Below, one piece after another: positions 1 through 11,016 of a stretch of DNA of 64,000 bases. This DNA comes from Lysobacterales bacterium 66-474. Its GTDB lineage: Bacteria > Pseudomonadota > Gammaproteobacteria > Xanthomonadales > Rhodanobacteraceae. Under the pieces are notes generated by a model. The model saw only the letters and a list, made by a program, of their open reading frames with translations, made no database searches and had not been told where the DNA came from. Position 1 is the first letter of the stretch. Every line of letters begins with the position of its first letter. The stretch lies in assembly GCA_001899805.1 (NCBI GenBank), contig MKWP01000015.1, positions 124,001 to 188,000 of the forward strand, written 5' to 3'. The translations under genes were made by a program, and so were the position numbers.

Positions 1-762
1 ACGCCCGGCGACGCGCGCCTGCGCGACGTCCTCGACCATGCCGATGCACGCTTCGAGGCATGGTGGGGATTGCGCAGGCTGACGCTGCCGGCGCTGCAGA
101 AAATCGCGCCCGCGTTTCACGCCACCGTGTCCGCGCAGCTCGCCCATTTCGCCGGACGGCTCGACCGCGGCCACTGCGTGTACTACGCTCCCGAAGGCAC
201 GATTTCGATGGACGGCCATTTCGATCGCATCCGCGCCGGATTCTTCCGGCTCGCCCATGCAGCCGAAGCCCCGCCGTGGATCCAGCCGATGGCCCTGAGT
301 TACGACAGCCTCGCGCCGGGGCGTTCGCGGGTCGTGTTGAGGATCGGGCGGCATTTCCGTGCCGACACTTCGCTCGATCGCCGCGCTTTCGACACGACGC
401 TGCGCCGTTCGATCCTGTCGCTGGCACCGATCACCCCGAGCCACCTGCTGGCGCGCTTCCTGTCGCAGGGACCGGAACGTTTCACGCGCCACGAATTCAC
501 GGATTGGCTGGCGCGCAATCTCGCCGCGTTGCATGCACAGGGGGCATCGCTCGATCCGCTCTGGTCGCGCGTTTCCATTCAGGCGTTGGCAAGACGACGA
601 TTGCGCTGGATGGTCCGCAAGCGGCTGCTGGCGCGCGATGGCAGCGGCTTCCGCAACACTTGCCCGCGCGGTGCGGAACCCGGCTGGCAGCATCCTGCGA
701 ATGTCGTGCGCTATCTCGACAACAGCCTTGCCGACCTCGCGCCGGACCTGCAGGCATGCTGA
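1..762 (+). CDS. acyltransferase (PlsC/LPLAT-like), 5' truncated by window edge
   Basis: The reading frame is open from the first base, so the N-terminus lies outside the window; about 253 codons are visible. A PEGT box (codons 64-67 of the visible part, context APEGTIS) matches the FPEGT/PEGTRS block of glycerolipid acyltransferases, but the HX4D catalytic box would lie upstream. The remainder has no strong motif. It ends in TGA at 760-762, overlapping the ATG of the next gene, so the two are probably translationally coupled and act together on a lipid or lipid-linked product at the inner membrane. The family call rests mainly on one motif, and the substrate is unknown. Confidence 0.55.
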   Translation, partial: TPGDARLRDVLDHADARFEAWWGLRRLTLPALQKIAPAFHATVSAQLAHFAGRLDRGHCVYYAPEGTISMDGHFDRIRAGFFRLAHAAEAPPWIQPMALSYDSLAPGRSRVVLRIGRHFRADTSLDRRAFDTTLRRSILSLAPITPSHLLARFLSQGPERFTRHEFTDWLARNLAALHAQGASLDPLWSRVSIQALARRRLRWMVRKRLLARDGSGFRNTCPRGAEPGWQHPANVVRYLDNSLADLAPDLQAC

Positions 763-1760
763 AAGCGCTGTCGCACGCGCGCGCCCTGCTGAAACCGCAG
801 GTGATCCTGCCGGTGCTGCTGGCGGTCGCCCTGCTGGTATTCGCGTTCAGCCTGGGCGACGTGCGCACGGTCATCGCGCGTGTCGGCAAGCTGCCGATGC
901 ACGTGCTGTGGATCTCGCTGGCTTCCGCGGCGTGCTATCTCGCCTGCAAGGCCGCACAACTGAAGCTGATGCTCACCCAGATCGACGTGAGGATTCCCGC
1001 GCGCCCGTTCTGGCTCGCGTTTGCGGTGGGCGAATTGACGGTCACGCTGCCGCTGGGGATGTTCTCGCAGAACTGGGTGCTGTCCGCGGCGCGCCGCGTC
1101 CACATCGGCCGCAGTTCGGCCGCGACGGTGATGATGGTGCTGGCCGAGGTCGCGGTGGTGTTCCTGTTCCTCGCGGTGGCCGGCATCCCGGGATGGCCCG
1201 ACACGCGCCCGCTGGCGGTCGCGTTGCTGGTAGCCATCGGGCTGGCGCTGCTCGGCCTCTTGCTGTTCGAGCACCGGGCGCACGCCTTGGTGCCCCGGCT
1301 GCGCCATCGTTGGGCGCGGCGCGGCGCGGAAGCCGGCCTGGAGATGCTGGGCGGCCTGCGCAAGTTGTCCACACCCGTGATGTTGGCGATCAGCATCGTG
1401 CTGGCTGCGGTGTATCTGGGCGCGCTGACCTATGCTTTCTGGTTCGTCGGACGCGGGATGGGCGTGCATCATCTCGACTACCTCACGTCCACGACGATCT
1501 ACATGTTTTCGCTGGCGGTGATCCTGGTCGGGGCCGGGCTTTTCAGCCAGATCGGCACCGTGGAATTGCTGGGCATGCTGGCGGCGCGCGCGTGGGGCAT
1601 CGGCTACACCGACGGCCTGGCGATGATGCTTGGTTTCCGCATCGTGTGGACGGGGTCGATGTGGTTGCTGTGCCTGCCGATCGTGGCGCTGATGTGGCGC
1701 GAAATGCCATCGCACCCGCGTTCGCCTTCAATCGATCGCCGCAAGAAAGTTTCCCGTTGA
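756..1760 (+). CDS. flippase-like / lysylphosphatidylglycerol-synthase transmembrane domain protein
   Basis: 334 residues, almost entirely hydrophobic, with about eight predicted membrane helices. Conserved-looking blocks of the UPF0104/LPG_synthase_TM family are visible: a polar ELTVTLPLG segment near residue 92 and a GAGLFSQIGTVE segment near residue 255. Known relatives include the membrane part of MprF and putative lipid flippases linked to glycosyltransferases. The ATG at 756 overlaps the upstream stop. The 3' end overlaps the convergent glycosyltransferase gene by 33 bases. The tail (about 20 residues) is basic. The function is inferred only at family level: movement of a lipid-linked molecule across the inner membrane. 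Confidence 0.7.
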   Translation: MLKALSHARALLKPQVILPVLLAVALLVFAFSLGDVRTVIARVGKLPMHVLWISLASAACYLACKAAQLKLMLTQIDVRIPARPFWLAFAVGELTVTLPLGMFSQNWVLSAARRVHIGRSSAATVMMVLAEVAVVFLFLAVAGIPGWPDTRPLAVALLVAIGLALLGLLLFEHRAHALVPRLRHRWARRGAEAGLEMLGGLRKLSTPVMLAISIVLAAVYLGALTYAFWFVGRGMGVHHLDYLTSTTIYMFSLAVILVGAGLFSQIGTVELLGMLAARAWGIGYTDGLAMMLGFRIVWTGSMWLLCLPIVALMWREMPSHPRSPSIDRRKKVSR

Positions 1761-2807
1761 CGCCGAAACGTCCATGCGAGGGATGCCTTGTGCGGCACGC
1801 GCGCGTTCCAGGTCGCGCGGAATGTCGAGGTGCTTCTGTTCCACCGACCACACATGCCCGCGTTCGCGGTGGAATTGCGCCAGGTATTCCTGCTCGCTCT
1901 GCCCCGGCGTCGCCACGAACAACGCCTTGCGGCCGAGCCCCGCGAGTTCCATCAGCGTGGTGTAACCCGAGCGCGTCATCACCAACCTGGCGCGATTGAG
2001 CATTTCCGCCTGGCGCCGGCGATCGAGATAGCCGTACACCGTGGCGCCCTCGACCCGGCGGCATTCGCCGCCGTCATGCGGACGGCCCAGCGTCACCACG
2101 ATGTTGCCGGACAATTCCGGCAGCGCCTGCAGCACCAGCTCCTCGAGCAAGCCGCGTTGCGGCTCGATGCCGGACACGGAAAAGAACACGTCGATGTCCT
2201 GGTCGACCTGCATCCGCGGCACGCTGGACAAGGGCCCGATGTAGACCAGCCTGCCGTCGCCCCAGTCGAATGCCGGGTCGTGGCCCAGCCAGCCGGACAA
2301 ACCGCCATCCCCCGCGACGTCCGGGATCAACACCTTGGTGAACCCCTTCAACAGGTCGCGTTGTCCCCACTCCACGAACCACTCCGTGAAGCGGCTGAAG
2401 AAGGGCACGCGCTGGTGCAGCGAATGGAAGATGCAGAAGCTGGGCACGGCTTCCGACCACACCCCCAGCCGGCTGTCCGACACCACGCGGTCGAACCCGC
2501 GTTCGCGCACCAGCTTTTCGGTGAGCCGATGCTCGCGGCGGTAACCGGCGAGCACCCACGGCATCGCCGCGCTCATGCGCAGGTAGAAGACCACCGGATA
2601 ACGGCTGAACGGCGCCGGCGTGTCGCGGAACGGGTAGTACTCGCAGGCATAGCCAAGCTCGGAGCGCAGCAACTGCAGCCCCGGCCCGGGCGCCATCAAC
2701 ACCGTAACCGCGTCGCCGCGCTCGACCAGCGCACGGATCAGCCCGAGGCTGCGCGTGGCGTGTCCGAGGCCCCAGTGATAGACCCCGTACAGGATTCGTC
2801 GCCCCAT
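1728..2807 (-). CDS. MurG-like glycosyltransferase (GT-B, GT28 C-terminal type)
   Basis: 359 residues. The N-terminal YHWGLGHATR block is the glycine/histidine loop of GT-B enzymes such as MurG and MGDG synthase. The C-terminal half has a nucleotide-sugar binding block (TRSGYTTLMELAGLG, about residues 275-290) followed by PGQSEQEY, as in GT28 proteins. No signal peptide or membrane helix is seen, so it probably acts on the cytoplasmic face. It converges on the acyltransferase/flippase-like pair with a 33-base overlap, which suggests a shared glycolipid theme without proving it. This is not the real MurG, which is normally in the dcw cluster. Donor and acceptor are unknown. Confidence 0.7.
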   Translation of the reverse strand: MGRRILYGVYHWGLGHATRSLGLIRALVERGDAVTVLMAPGPGLQLLRSELGYACEYYPFRDTPAPFSRYPVVFYLRMSAAMPWVLAGYRREHRLTEKLVRERGFDRVVSDSRLGVWSEAVPSFCIFHSLHQRVPFFSRFTEWFVEWGQRDLLKGFTKVLIPDVAGDGGLSGWLGHDPAFDWGDGRLVYIGPLSSVPRMQVDQDIDVFFSVSGIEPQRGLLEELVLQALPELSGNIVVTLGRPHDGGECRRVEGATVYGYLDRRRQAEMLNRARLVMTRSGYTTLMELAGLGRKALFVATPGQSEQEYLAQFHRERGHVWSVEQKHLDIPRDLERARAAQGIPRMDVSASTGNFLAAID

Positions 2808-2899
2808 CCATGCACCCTTTGCCGCATCGGCGCGGTCGCGATGCCGGCATGCTGGCAGGGAAAACGTCTACGCGGCGCGAAAACGCCCGGACGCGTGGT

Positions 2900-3805
2900 T
2901 CACGCGGGGCTTTCCGCGGCAGCGATGCGCGCCACCGGCGCACGCCGCGACAACCACAACAACACGATTCCGACCACGATCAACGGGATCGATTGCACCT
3001 GGCCCATGGTCAGCCAGCCGGTGTGCAGCAGGTAACCGAGTTGCGCATCGGGTTCCCGGATGAATTCCACCGCGAAGCGGAAGCAGCCGTACAGCAACGC
3101 GAACAGACCCGACACCGCATAGCGGCGACGCGGCTTGATCGAGAACACCCACAGCACGGTGAACAGCACCACGCCTTCGAGCACGAATTCGTAGAGTTCG
3201 GACGGCTGGCGCGCATAGGCGTCGAGCGCGCCGGTCGGATACAGCGCGTGCAGGTCCGCCAACGTCTTGCCCTCGAATTCCGGGTTCTCCAGCAACGCAT
3301 GCGGATAGATCATCGCCCACGGCAGCGTGCTGACCTTCCCCCACAACTCGCCATTGATGAAGTTGCCGAGGCGGCCGAGGCCGAGGCCGATCGGCACCAG
3401 CGGCGCGACGAAATCGACCACGTCGAAGTAATGCTCCACGCTGGCGCGATGGCGCCACCACCACCACAAGCTCGCGACCAGCACGCCCAGCAGGCCGCCG
3501 TGGAACGACATGCCGCCGTCCCACACCTTGAACAGCTGCAGCGGGTCGGTCCATATCCACTCGATCGGCTGGTAGGTCAGCATGTACCAGATGCGCCCGC
3601 CGACGATGATGCCCAGCATGCAGTAGAACGCCAGGTCGAGGAACGCATCGCGATCGACCGCGAGGCGTCCCTTTCGCCTGCGGTATTCACCGAGCACAAG
3701 CCCGCCGATGAAACCGCCGAGATACATCAAGCCGTACCAGCGCACCCCGAACGAGAAGATGTGGAAGGCGACCGGGTCGATGTCGACGAAAAACGGATGG
3801 GTCAT
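2900..3805 (-). CDS. lgt: prolipoprotein diacylglyceryl transferase
   Basis: 301 residues, polytopic inner-membrane enzyme. It transfers diacylglycerol from phosphatidylglycerol to the lipobox cysteine of prelipoproteins, the first step of lipoprotein maturation. The family signature GRLGNFINGELWGK is present, preceded by the HGGLLG block, and the ends VAFHIFSFGVRWYGLMY and MGQVQSIPL are typical. Length and start are as expected. Several predicted lipoproteins in this window (LemA, the M1 peptidase, the product at 57.9 kb) would be its substrates. It is separated from the next minus-strand gene upstream by a hairpin-rich repeat at 3814-3927. Confidence 0.96.
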   Translation of the reverse strand: MTHPFFVDIDPVAFHIFSFGVRWYGLMYLGGFIGGLVLGEYRRRKGRLAVDRDAFLDLAFYCMLGIIVGGRIWYMLTYQPIEWIWTDPLQLFKVWDGGMSFHGGLLGVLVASLWWWWRHRASVEHYFDVVDFVAPLVPIGLGLGRLGNFINGELWGKVSTLPWAMIYPHALLENPEFEGKTLADLHALYPTGALDAYARQPSELYEFVLEGVVLFTVLWVFSIKPRRRYAVSGLFALLYGCFRFAVEFIREPDAQLGYLLHTGWLTMGQVQSIPLIVVGIVLLWLSRRAPVARIAAAESPA

Positions 3806-3813
3806 GGGCTTTG

Positions 3814-3927
3814 CTCCCTTCTCCCTTCGGGAGAAGGGCTGGGGATGAGGGTTTGGTTGCGACGAGAACGCGGCATTATGCGCGGAACCGTGCCCTCACC
3901 CCAATCCCTCTTCCGGAGGCGAGGGGC
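3814..3927. repeat. MITE/BIME-like inverted element between lgt and rlmI
   Basis: About 114 bp bounded by two hairpin-forming GC arms in opposite orientation: an arm around TCCCTTCGGGAGAAGGG next to GGGGATGAGGG, and a mirror arm CCCTCACCCCAATCCC next to TCTTCCGGAGG. The layout (hairpin, GGG-TGAGGG, spacer, CCCTCACCCC, hairpin) recurs at 51449-51588, and single arms recur at 10952-10990 and 59647-59688. No ORF is plausible inside. Confidence 0.75.
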
Positions 3928-3929
3928 TT

Positions 3930-5135
3930 TCACGCCGGCAACACCCGGCAAATGAAGCCCTTCAGGTAATCGGTTTCCGGAATCGCGGGGTGGACCGGAT
4001 GGTCGGGCGCCTGCTGCAGTTGCTGCAGCACCTGCACGTTGCGGTCCAGGTGCCGCGCGCCCTTCTGCAGCGCGTCGAGCAGCCCGGCACGCGGCATGTG
4101 GTACGAACACGAACAGGTGACGAGGATGCCGCCGCGCGCCAACACCTGCATCGCCAGTTCGTTGATGCGGCGATAGGCAAGCGCGCCCTCCTTCAGGTCC
4201 TTCCTGCGCTTGACGAACGCGGGCGGATCGAGGACCACCACGTCGAAATGTTCGCGGCGTTCGCGCAGCGCCTTCAGGTATTCGAACGCGTCGGCGCGCT
4301 CGGCGCGCACGCGATCGGCCATGCCGTTGCGGGCGGCGTTCTGCACGATCAGCTTCACCGCCGACGCGGAGGCATCCACGCACACCACTTCTTCCGCGCC
4401 CATCGCCGCCGCACGCAACCCCCACGCGCCAAGGTAGGCGAACATGTCCAGCACGCGCTTGCCCTTCACGAACGGCGCAAGGGCGTCGCGATTGGCATGC
4501 TGGTCGTAGAACCAGCCGGTCTTCTGGCCGCCGATCGCGTCCACCATGAACTCGACGCCGCCCTCGCGCACCTTGAGCGCGCCGGGCGGCTCGCCGAACC
4601 CGACATCGGCGTACGCCATCAACCCTTCCAGTTCGCGGATGCCGGCATCGTTCTTCCAGATCAGCGCGCGCGGTTTCAGCACCTTCAGCACCGCGGCCTC
4701 GACCTGAGGTTTCAGGCGTTCGACGCCGGCCGTGGTCGCCTGCGCCACGATCACGTCGTCGAAACGGTCCAGCGTCAGCCCCGGCACGCCGTCCGATTCG
4801 CCGTACAGCAGGCGATAGAACGGTTCGTGGTGCAAGCGTTTGCGCAACGCCAGCGCCACCTGCACGCGATGCGTAAACAACGACGCATCCAGTGCATGCT
4901 CCACCCCGCGCGCGACCAGCCGCGCGCAGATCAGCGAGTGCGGATTGACGTAGCCGACCCCGATCGGTTTGCCACGCGCGTCCACGACCACGCATGGCTC
5001 GCCCGGCTCGAACGATCCCAGCGGCGAGCGTGCGACGTCCACCTCGTTGGCGAACACCCACAGGTGCCCCGCGCGCAGGCGCGCATCCTCGCCACGTTTC
5101 AGGTACAGCGCTGGATATTCGACGGGTCCGCTCAT
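3930..5135 (-). CDS. rlmI: class I SAM-dependent 23S rRNA (cytosine) methyltransferase, RlmI-type
   Basis: 401 residues from the ATG at 5135. The frame stays open to 5252, but the extra 39 residues do not look like family sequence. The N-terminal part (about residues 5-75, with GHLWVFANEV) is a PUA-like RNA-binding domain. The middle part (TGWFYDQHANR) and the Rossmann core (VLDMFAYLGAWGLRAA, then VVVLDPPAF) are those of the RlmI/YccW family, and TCSCSYHM carries the conserved C-terminal cysteines. RlmI makes m5C1962 in E. coli 23S rRNA; target equivalence here is inferred. A hairpin-rich repeat (3814-3927) separates it from lgt. Confidence 0.88.
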   Translation of the reverse strand: MSGPVEYPALYLKRGEDARLRAGHLWVFANEVDVARSPLGSFEPGEPCVVVDARGKPIGVGYVNPHSLICARLVARGVEHALDASLFTHRVQVALALRKRLHHEPFYRLLYGESDGVPGLTLDRFDDVIVAQATTAGVERLKPQVEAAVLKVLKPRALIWKNDAGIRELEGLMAYADVGFGEPPGALKVREGGVEFMVDAIGGQKTGWFYDQHANRDALAPFVKGKRVLDMFAYLGAWGLRAAAMGAEEVVCVDASASAVKLIVQNAARNGMADRVRAERADAFEYLKALRERREHFDVVVLDPPAFVKRRKDLKEGALAYRRINELAMQVLARGGILVTCSCSYHMPRAGLLDALQKGARHLDRNVQVLQQLQQAPDHPVHPAIPETDYLKGFICRVLPA

Positions 5136-5264
5136 GGCGCGATCGGTGTGGGGCAACACGCAACGGTAGCCGAACCCGACGCTTCCCGACAAGCCGAGGC
5201 TTGGCGCGTCTCGTGGCATGCTGGCATACTGCCAAGCGGGGTTTGTCAACAAGGGGATGTGCCG

Positions 5265-7262
5265 ATGAGATTTCCACGCCTCGCCTGCTGGTCATTCCTG
5301 GCCGGCTCGCTGCTCTGTGCTGCTGCTGCCGCCGCCGAACTGCCGGTTTCCGATTTCGTCAAGCACCCGACGTTGACCAATCCGGTGATTTCGCCGGACG
5401 GCAAATACCTCGCAGTCACGATCAACCAGAACACCAACAGCACGGACGCCAGTTACCAGCTTGCCGTACTGAGCCTGCCCGACCTGAAGCCGGTCAGCCG
5501 GCTCGACATGGCGCCGCGCTTCATGCCGTACAACGTTCATTGGGTCAGCGATACCCGACTGATCATGGAACTGGCTCGCGAAACCGGCACGCTGGTAGCG
5601 CCTTCCGCGACCGGCGACATCGTGGGTGTCGACTTCGACGGCACGCACAAGAAAACGCTGTACAGCCTGCGCCATCGCGGCGGCACGTTTTCGTCGGTGA
5701 ACTCGCTCGACATCCCGCAAGGGTTCCCGTCCATCGCCGGCACGCCGTACCAGCCGAACGGACACTTCTTTCTGGACCTGAGCCGGTCGAACGACACCGA
5801 AGGCGACATCTGGCAGTACGGCAAGACCGACCTCTACGACGTCGATGCAACCAGCGGCCACGCGAAAAAGGTCGGCGAGATCGAACATGGCGACATGTCG
5901 CTGCTGCCGTACGACGGCGTCGCGCGCATCGCCTCGGGCGAAGACACCGGGATGAATGCCGCGGTGTTCTCCAGTGCCGATGGCAAGACATGGAAGCAGA
6001 TGCCCGCCAGCGTCGTCGGCAAATCCTTCGACCCCATCGGCATCAGTCGCGACGGCAAGCACCTGTACGCACTGTCCAGCCTGGATGGCGGCCCCAACCA
6101 ACTCGTCGAATCCGGCCTCGACGGCAGTGGCCGCACGGTGCTGGCATCGGATCCGTTCTCGTCCGTCACCGACGTGATGTGGAATCCGGAGACCCAGACG
6201 CCCATCGCGGCGGTGTTCGCGGCGGGCGGTCGGCCCAAGATCCAGTACATCGCGACCGACACCTACGCGCAGATCATGCAGGCGCTGTCGCAGGGCCAAC
6301 CCACTGAATTCGTCTCGATGGAGGGTGCCAGCACCGACGGCTCGACCCTTCTGATCAGCGTGCGCAGCGATCGCAATCCCGGCGCCTTCGCCTTGTTCGA
6401 ACGCAACGGCATGCGTGCGCGCCCGCTGTACCAGGCCCTGCCCTGGATCAAGCCGGCCGACATGCCCGAGCGCATGCCGATCCGCTTCAAGGATCGTGAC
6501 GGCATCGAGCTGGCCGGATTCCTGACCCTGCCGAACGGCGGAGATCACAAGAATCTGCCGCTGGTGCTGATCCCGCACGGCGGTCCGATTGGTCCATCCG
6601 ATGGCTGGTTCTACGATCCGTGGGCCGCGTTGCTGGCCAACCGTGGCTATGCCAGCCTGCAAATCAACTACCGCGGATCGGGCGGACGCGGCTACGACTT
6701 CCAGCGTTCCGGCTACAAGCAGTTCGCCACCGGCATCCAGAACGACCTTATCGACGGCGTGCAATGGGCCATCACACAAGGCTACGTCGATCCGAACCGC
6801 ATCTGCGTGTTCGGCGGCAGTTTCGGCGGTTACTCGTCGCTGATGCAACCGATCCTCGCGCCCAGGTTGTACAAGTGCGCGATCGATTACGCCGGCGTTT
6901 ACGACTGGCGCATAGGCATGGACAAGAGCGACACCCGGCGCGTCGCAAGCGGCCGCACGTATTTCAAGGACGCGATCGGAAGCCGCGAGGATGCGTATGC
7001 CATGTCACCGGTCAGCATGCTGGACAAATTCAACGTGCCGGTACTGATCGCGCACGGCAAGGACGACCCACGCGTCCCGTACCAGAACGCCACCGACTTG
7101 CGTTCCGCGCTGGACAAGGCCAACAAGCCCTACGAGTGGCTGGCCGAACCCAAGGAATTGCATGGTTTCGCCAGCGAGGAACACAACGAGGAACTCTGGA
7201 ACATGATGCTCCCGTTCCTTGCCAAATACATCGGCGCCGGCAACACGGCCGCATCGAAATAA
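5265..7262 (+). CDS. secreted S9-family prolyl oligopeptidase-like peptidase
   Basis: 665 residues. A signal peptide spans residues 1 to about 24 (hydrophobic run ending AAAAAAEL), so the enzyme is periplasmic or secreted. Residues about 40-400 form the beta-propeller-type region, followed by an alpha/beta-hydrolase domain. The nucleophile is Ser519 in GGSFGGYSS, with the acid in HGKDDPRVPY and the histidine in ELHGFASEEHNEE, as in dipeptidyl/acylaminoacyl peptidases of family S9. The ATG at 5265 is preceded by an AAGGGGA ribosome-binding site. A perfect hairpin terminator follows at 7286-7316. It is probably monocistronic. The likely role is cleavage of short peptides in the periplasm. Confidence 0.9.
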   Translation: MRFPRLACWSFLAGSLLCAAAAAAELPVSDFVKHPTLTNPVISPDGKYLAVTINQNTNSTDASYQLAVLSLPDLKPVSRLDMAPRFMPYNVHWVSDTRLIMELARETGTLVAPSATGDIVGVDFDGTHKKTLYSLRHRGGTFSSVNSLDIPQGFPSIAGTPYQPNGHFFLDLSRSNDTEGDIWQYGKTDLYDVDATSGHAKKVGEIEHGDMSLLPYDGVARIASGEDTGMNAAVFSSADGKTWKQMPASVVGKSFDPIGISRDGKHLYALSSLDGGPNQLVESGLDGSGRTVLASDPFSSVTDVMWNPETQTPIAAVFAAGGRPKIQYIATDTYAQIMQALSQGQPTEFVSMEGASTDGSTLLISVRSDRNPGAFALFERNGMRARPLYQALPWIKPADMPERMPIRFKDRDGIELAGFLTLPNGGDHKNLPLVLIPHGGPIGPSDGWFYDPWAALLANRGYASLQINYRGSGGRGYDFQRSGYKQFATGIQNDLIDGVQWAITQGYVDPNRICVFGGSFGGYSSLMQPILAPRLYKCAIDYAGVYDWRIGMDKSDTRRVASGRTYFKDAIGSREDAYAMSPVSMLDKFNVPVLIAHGKDDPRVPYQNATDLRSALDKANKPYEWLAEPKELHGFASEEHNEELWNMMLPFLAKYIGAGNTAASK

Positions 7263-7285
7263 CGGATCGCATTGAAGTGCATCGC

Positions 7286-7316
7286 GAAGCCCGGCGCGAG
7301 CCGGGCTTCTTCGTTT
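7286..7316 (+). terminator. Rho-independent terminator of the S9 peptidase gene
   Basis: Perfect 10-bp stem GAAGCCCGGC / GCCGGGCTTC with a GCGA tetraloop, followed by TTCGTTT. It lies 24 bases after the S9 peptidase stop codon. Confidence 0.85.
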
Positions 7317-7334
7317 CCGCGCTAGCATGGGGCG

Positions 7335-9437
<2,103 letters not shown>

Positions 9438-9441
9438 TTGC

Positions 9442-9933
9442 TCACAGCACGATGGGCTCATCCGGAAGTGCGTTGCGCCGGCCCGGACCCGGCGGCAGGT
9501 ACAGCTCGAGCAGGTTGTGCGTGGCGATGATGCCGTCCAGCGCGCCTTCCTTCCACTGTTCCTTGCGGAACTGTTCGGCCATGAAACCGATGATCCGTTC
9601 CCAGGAACCCTCCGGCACGCGCGCCACCACGCCGCGGTCGGGGATGATCTCGATGGTGTAATCGCCGAGCAGCACGTAGATCAGCACGCCGGTACGCCGC
9701 TCCGTATCCCAGACCTTCAAATCCGCGAACACGTTCTCCGCGCGCGCACGCACGCGGCGACCGCCGATCAGGTAACGCGCGGGCAGGCGCGCCTCGACCG
9801 CGAAGCAGATTTCGCCGTCGTGCTTCACCTCGCCCGCCGCGATCGCCGCCTGGATTTCCTGCATGGCCGCGGGTGGGAACGCCCGGCTCGCGGGTGCATG
9901 GAACCAGTGCCGCAGCCATCTCGTCGCATCCAT
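9442..9933 (-). CDS. TPM-domain protein (YgcG-like), small
   Basis: 163 residues from the ATG at 9933, whose A is shared with the TGA stop of the upstream gene (TGATG), so the start is well supported and translation is coupled. The TPM (YgcG/Psb32) domain fills most of the protein: EIQAAIAAGEVKHDGEICFAVE near residues 25-45, then RTGVLIYVLLGDYTIEIIPDRGV and SWERIIGFMAEQF. There is no signal peptide, unlike its upstream partner. It is the last gene of the lemA-TPM-TPM operon. TPM domains are proposed to be phosphatase-like or to serve membrane-protein quality control; the function here is inferred only. Confidence 0.78.
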   Translation of the reverse strand: MDATRWLRHWFHAPASRAFPPAAMQEIQAAIAAGEVKHDGEICFAVEARLPARYLIGGRRVRARAENVFADLKVWDTERRTGVLIYVLLGDYTIEIIPDRGVVARVPEGSWERIIGFMAEQFRKEQWKEGALDGIIATHNLLELYLPPGPGRRNALPDEPIVL

Positions 9934-10808
9934 CACCAACTCCCCGAAGCACCGCCGCCACCGGTGGAACCACCGCCGCCGGAAAATCCGCCGCCGCCAC
10001 CAAAGCTGCCGCCGCCGAATCCGCCGCCGCCAGAACCACCCCAGCCGCCCCAACCCCCGGAGCCGCCGCGCCGCGCGAAGGTGCCGCCGGATCCTCCGAC
10101 GAATCCGAACAGCCATCCGATCATGCCGAACGCCAGCCCCAGCGGCCACAACCCGCTGAACAACCACGACAGGATGCCCGTCAACGCACCCACCGCGCCC
10201 GCGCGCGGTACCCGCGGCAACCTGCCGAATATTGCGCGCGCCCATATCAGCGCGAAGCCCGCGACCAGCAAGCCGGTGAACCAGTCTTGCCCGTGCGCGA
10301 CGCCACCACGGTCGCGTGGGGGCCCCTGCAGGGGCGGCGGCAATGGTTCGCCGTCGACCAGTTTCGTCAACGCACCGACCGCATCGTCCAGGCCGCCGTA
10401 GAAATCGCCGACCCTGAATTTCGGCGACATGTATTCGCGGATGATGCGCGACGCCGCGGCATCCGGGATCGCGCCCTCGAGGCCGTAGCCGGTTTCGATC
10501 ATCGCGCGATGATCATCCTTGGCCACTACCACCAGCACGCCGTCGTCGACATTCTTGCGGCCGAGCTTCCACTGGTCGAACACGCGCGTCGAGTAATCGG
10601 CGATGTCCTCGGGTTGCGTGCTCGGCAGCATCAGCACCACGATCTGTGCGCCCTTGCGCTGCTCCAGCGCGGCCAGTTGCGCTTCCAGTTGCTGCGTCTG
10701 CTGAGCGGTCAGCGTGCCGGTCAGGTCGGTGACGCGCGCTTTCAGCGCGGGCACCGCGACCTCGGCGTGGGCCATGGCCGTAAACGCAAGCAGGCACACT
10801 ACAACCAT
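9933..10808 (-). CDS. membrane-anchored TPM-domain protein with glycine-rich tail
   Basis: 291 residues if the ATG at 10808 is used. The frame extends upstream, but those codons run into dispersed repeat 10871-10919, so the longer start is unlikely; a nearby GTG is an alternative. A signal peptide ends at about AHAEV. The TPM domain follows (LTGTLTAQQTQQLEAQL, then KNVDDGVLVVVAKDDHR and GYGLEGAIPD), then hydrophobic segments and a C-terminal run of about 60 residues that are mostly Gly/Ser, typical of YgcG proteins. It lies between lemA and a second TPM gene. It is probably an inner-membrane protein with an outward-facing domain. Confidence 0.8.
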   Translation of the reverse strand: MVVVCLLAFTAMAHAEVAVPALKARVTDLTGTLTAQQTQQLEAQLAALEQRKGAQIVVLMLPSTQPEDIADYSTRVFDQWKLGRKNVDDGVLVVVAKDDHRAMIETGYGLEGAIPDAAASRIIREYMSPKFRVGDFYGGLDDAVGALTKLVDGEPLPPPLQGPPRDRGGVAHGQDWFTGLLVAGFALIWARAIFGRLPRVPRAGAVGALTGILSWLFSGLWPLGLAFGMIGWLFGFVGGSGGTFARRGGSGGWGGWGGSGGGGFGGGSFGGGGGFSGGGGSTGGGGASGSW

Positions 10809-10870
10809 GACGAGCACGACGACATTGTTCGCAACCGCGCGCTTGGTCCCCGCTCCCACCGGGTACAGCC

Positions 10871-10990
10871 GCCGTCCATGGCCAAGAGCTCCATGGTGGC
10901 CGAAGGCCGGGTGAGGGTACGAACTTGCAAGAGACTTATTCAGAAACACGGACCCTCACCCCTACCCCTCTCCCGAAGGGAGAGGGGAAA
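10871..10990. repeat. composite dispersed repeat between lemA and the TPM gene
   Basis: Two modules lie in tandem. The first, 10871-10919, carries CCATGGCCAAGAGCTCCATG followed by a GGCCGAAGGCC-type hairpin and GGGTGAGGGTA. The second, 10952-10990, is a CCCTCACCCC-type arm followed by the hairpin CCCCTCTCCC-GAA-GGGAGAGGGG. The first module recurs at 51514-51564, 61841-61890 (inside ileS) and 63866-63900, and partly at 36925-36955. No coding role is seen. Confidence 0.8.
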
Positions 10991-11016
10991 TCCGGCGACG
11001 TCGCGGTGCTTTCCCA

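Noticed and set aside
3990-5264. 425-codon upstream extension of the S9 peptidase
   Set aside because: It is antisense to rlmI; the signal peptide and ribosome-binding site fix the start at 5265.
9940-10110. Gly/Ser codon repeats resembling a tandem repeat array
   Set aside because: They are the low-complexity C-terminal tail usual for YgcG-type TPM proteins.
10809-10949. N-terminal extension of the TPM protein
   Set aside because: The extra codons are partly derived from the dispersed repeat and precede a normal signal peptide.
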